From a virus: 44,933 bases of DNA. Where the stretch lies: positions 1 to 44,933 of the IMG/VR virus record IMGVR_UViG_3300021957_000076. The stretch is one strand, 5' to 3'. Both the position numbers and the translations under genes were made by a program. Below, piece after piece: positions 44,910 to 44,933 of this stretch (positions are counted from its first letter, which is position 1; the number at the start of each line of letters is the position of its first letter). Below the pieces are notes generated by a model. The model was not told where the DNA came from, searched no databases, and saw only the letters and a list, made by a program, of their open reading frames with translations.

Positions 44910-44933
44910 TTATACTCTCTCCAACCTTGTTCT

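Overview
The window looks like a stretch of a large, A+T-rich tailed-phage genome (Caudoviricetes). Supporting signs are tandem fibre-type genes, T4-type late promoters (TATAAATA) before most gene blocks, a nucleotide-metabolism set (adenosylcobalamin-dependent ribonucleotide reductase, dUTPase, dNMP kinase, 5'-nucleotidase), HNH and GIY-YIG endonucleases, and a ~10 kb tRNA array. The host is not identifiable. A membrane-anchored squalene-cyclase-repeat protein (18237-19736) resembles proteins common in Planctomycetota, which is a hint only.

Layout. 1-6408 (+): fibre/decoration proteins, with three LamG-like paralogues and a tandem family of four. 6412-9210 (+): promoter region, class II ribonucleotide reductase and a strong terminator. 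9225-10582 (+): two receiver-domain proteins flanking a membrane coiled-coil protein. 10571-24442 (mostly -): dUTPase, RmlB/RmlD-like sugar enzymes, a GcvH-like protein without its lipoyl lysine, a Ro60/Rsr (TROVE) protein with a Y-RNA-like leader, a phosphoribosyltransferase, ClpS and a ClpC-type unfoldase. 24501-32474: small genes, many sharing a short N-terminal tag. 32525-42293 (-): tRNA and tRNA-like array. 42395-44874 (-): more tagged proteins.

Most striking RNA biology. (1) The array appears to supply tRNAs for all 20 amino acids. In 22 of 27 well-folded tRNAs the elbow is rewritten: T-loop position 55 is G and the D-loop carries A18-G19. The five with a normal TTC T-loop keep G18-G19, so the two loops covary. 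(2) Six short RNAs share an ACAGCAA motif behind a 7-bp terminal stem whose sequence changes by compensation. One lies between the promoter and the Ro60 gene; the others lie in the array. Two of these contain a complete canonical tRNA in circularly permuted order, its acceptor ends joined by GAAA. I interpret the family as Y RNAs (YrlA type) serving the phage Ro60 protein.

Protein biology. At least ten small late proteins begin with a tag such as YVNLVE, LSE or LNE, matching the (L/I)xE sites cut by T4-type prohead proteases. I infer capsid-targeted proteins packed in the head and possibly ejected, including an ASCH-domain protein. Two promoter classes are visible: sigma70-like early promoters (TTGACA, 16 bp, TATAAT, often preceded by AATAGCA) and late TATAAATA boxes. 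Several late boxes lie 5-6 bases before an ATG and predict leaderless mRNAs. ClpC plus ClpS without ClpP suggests takeover of host proteolysis.
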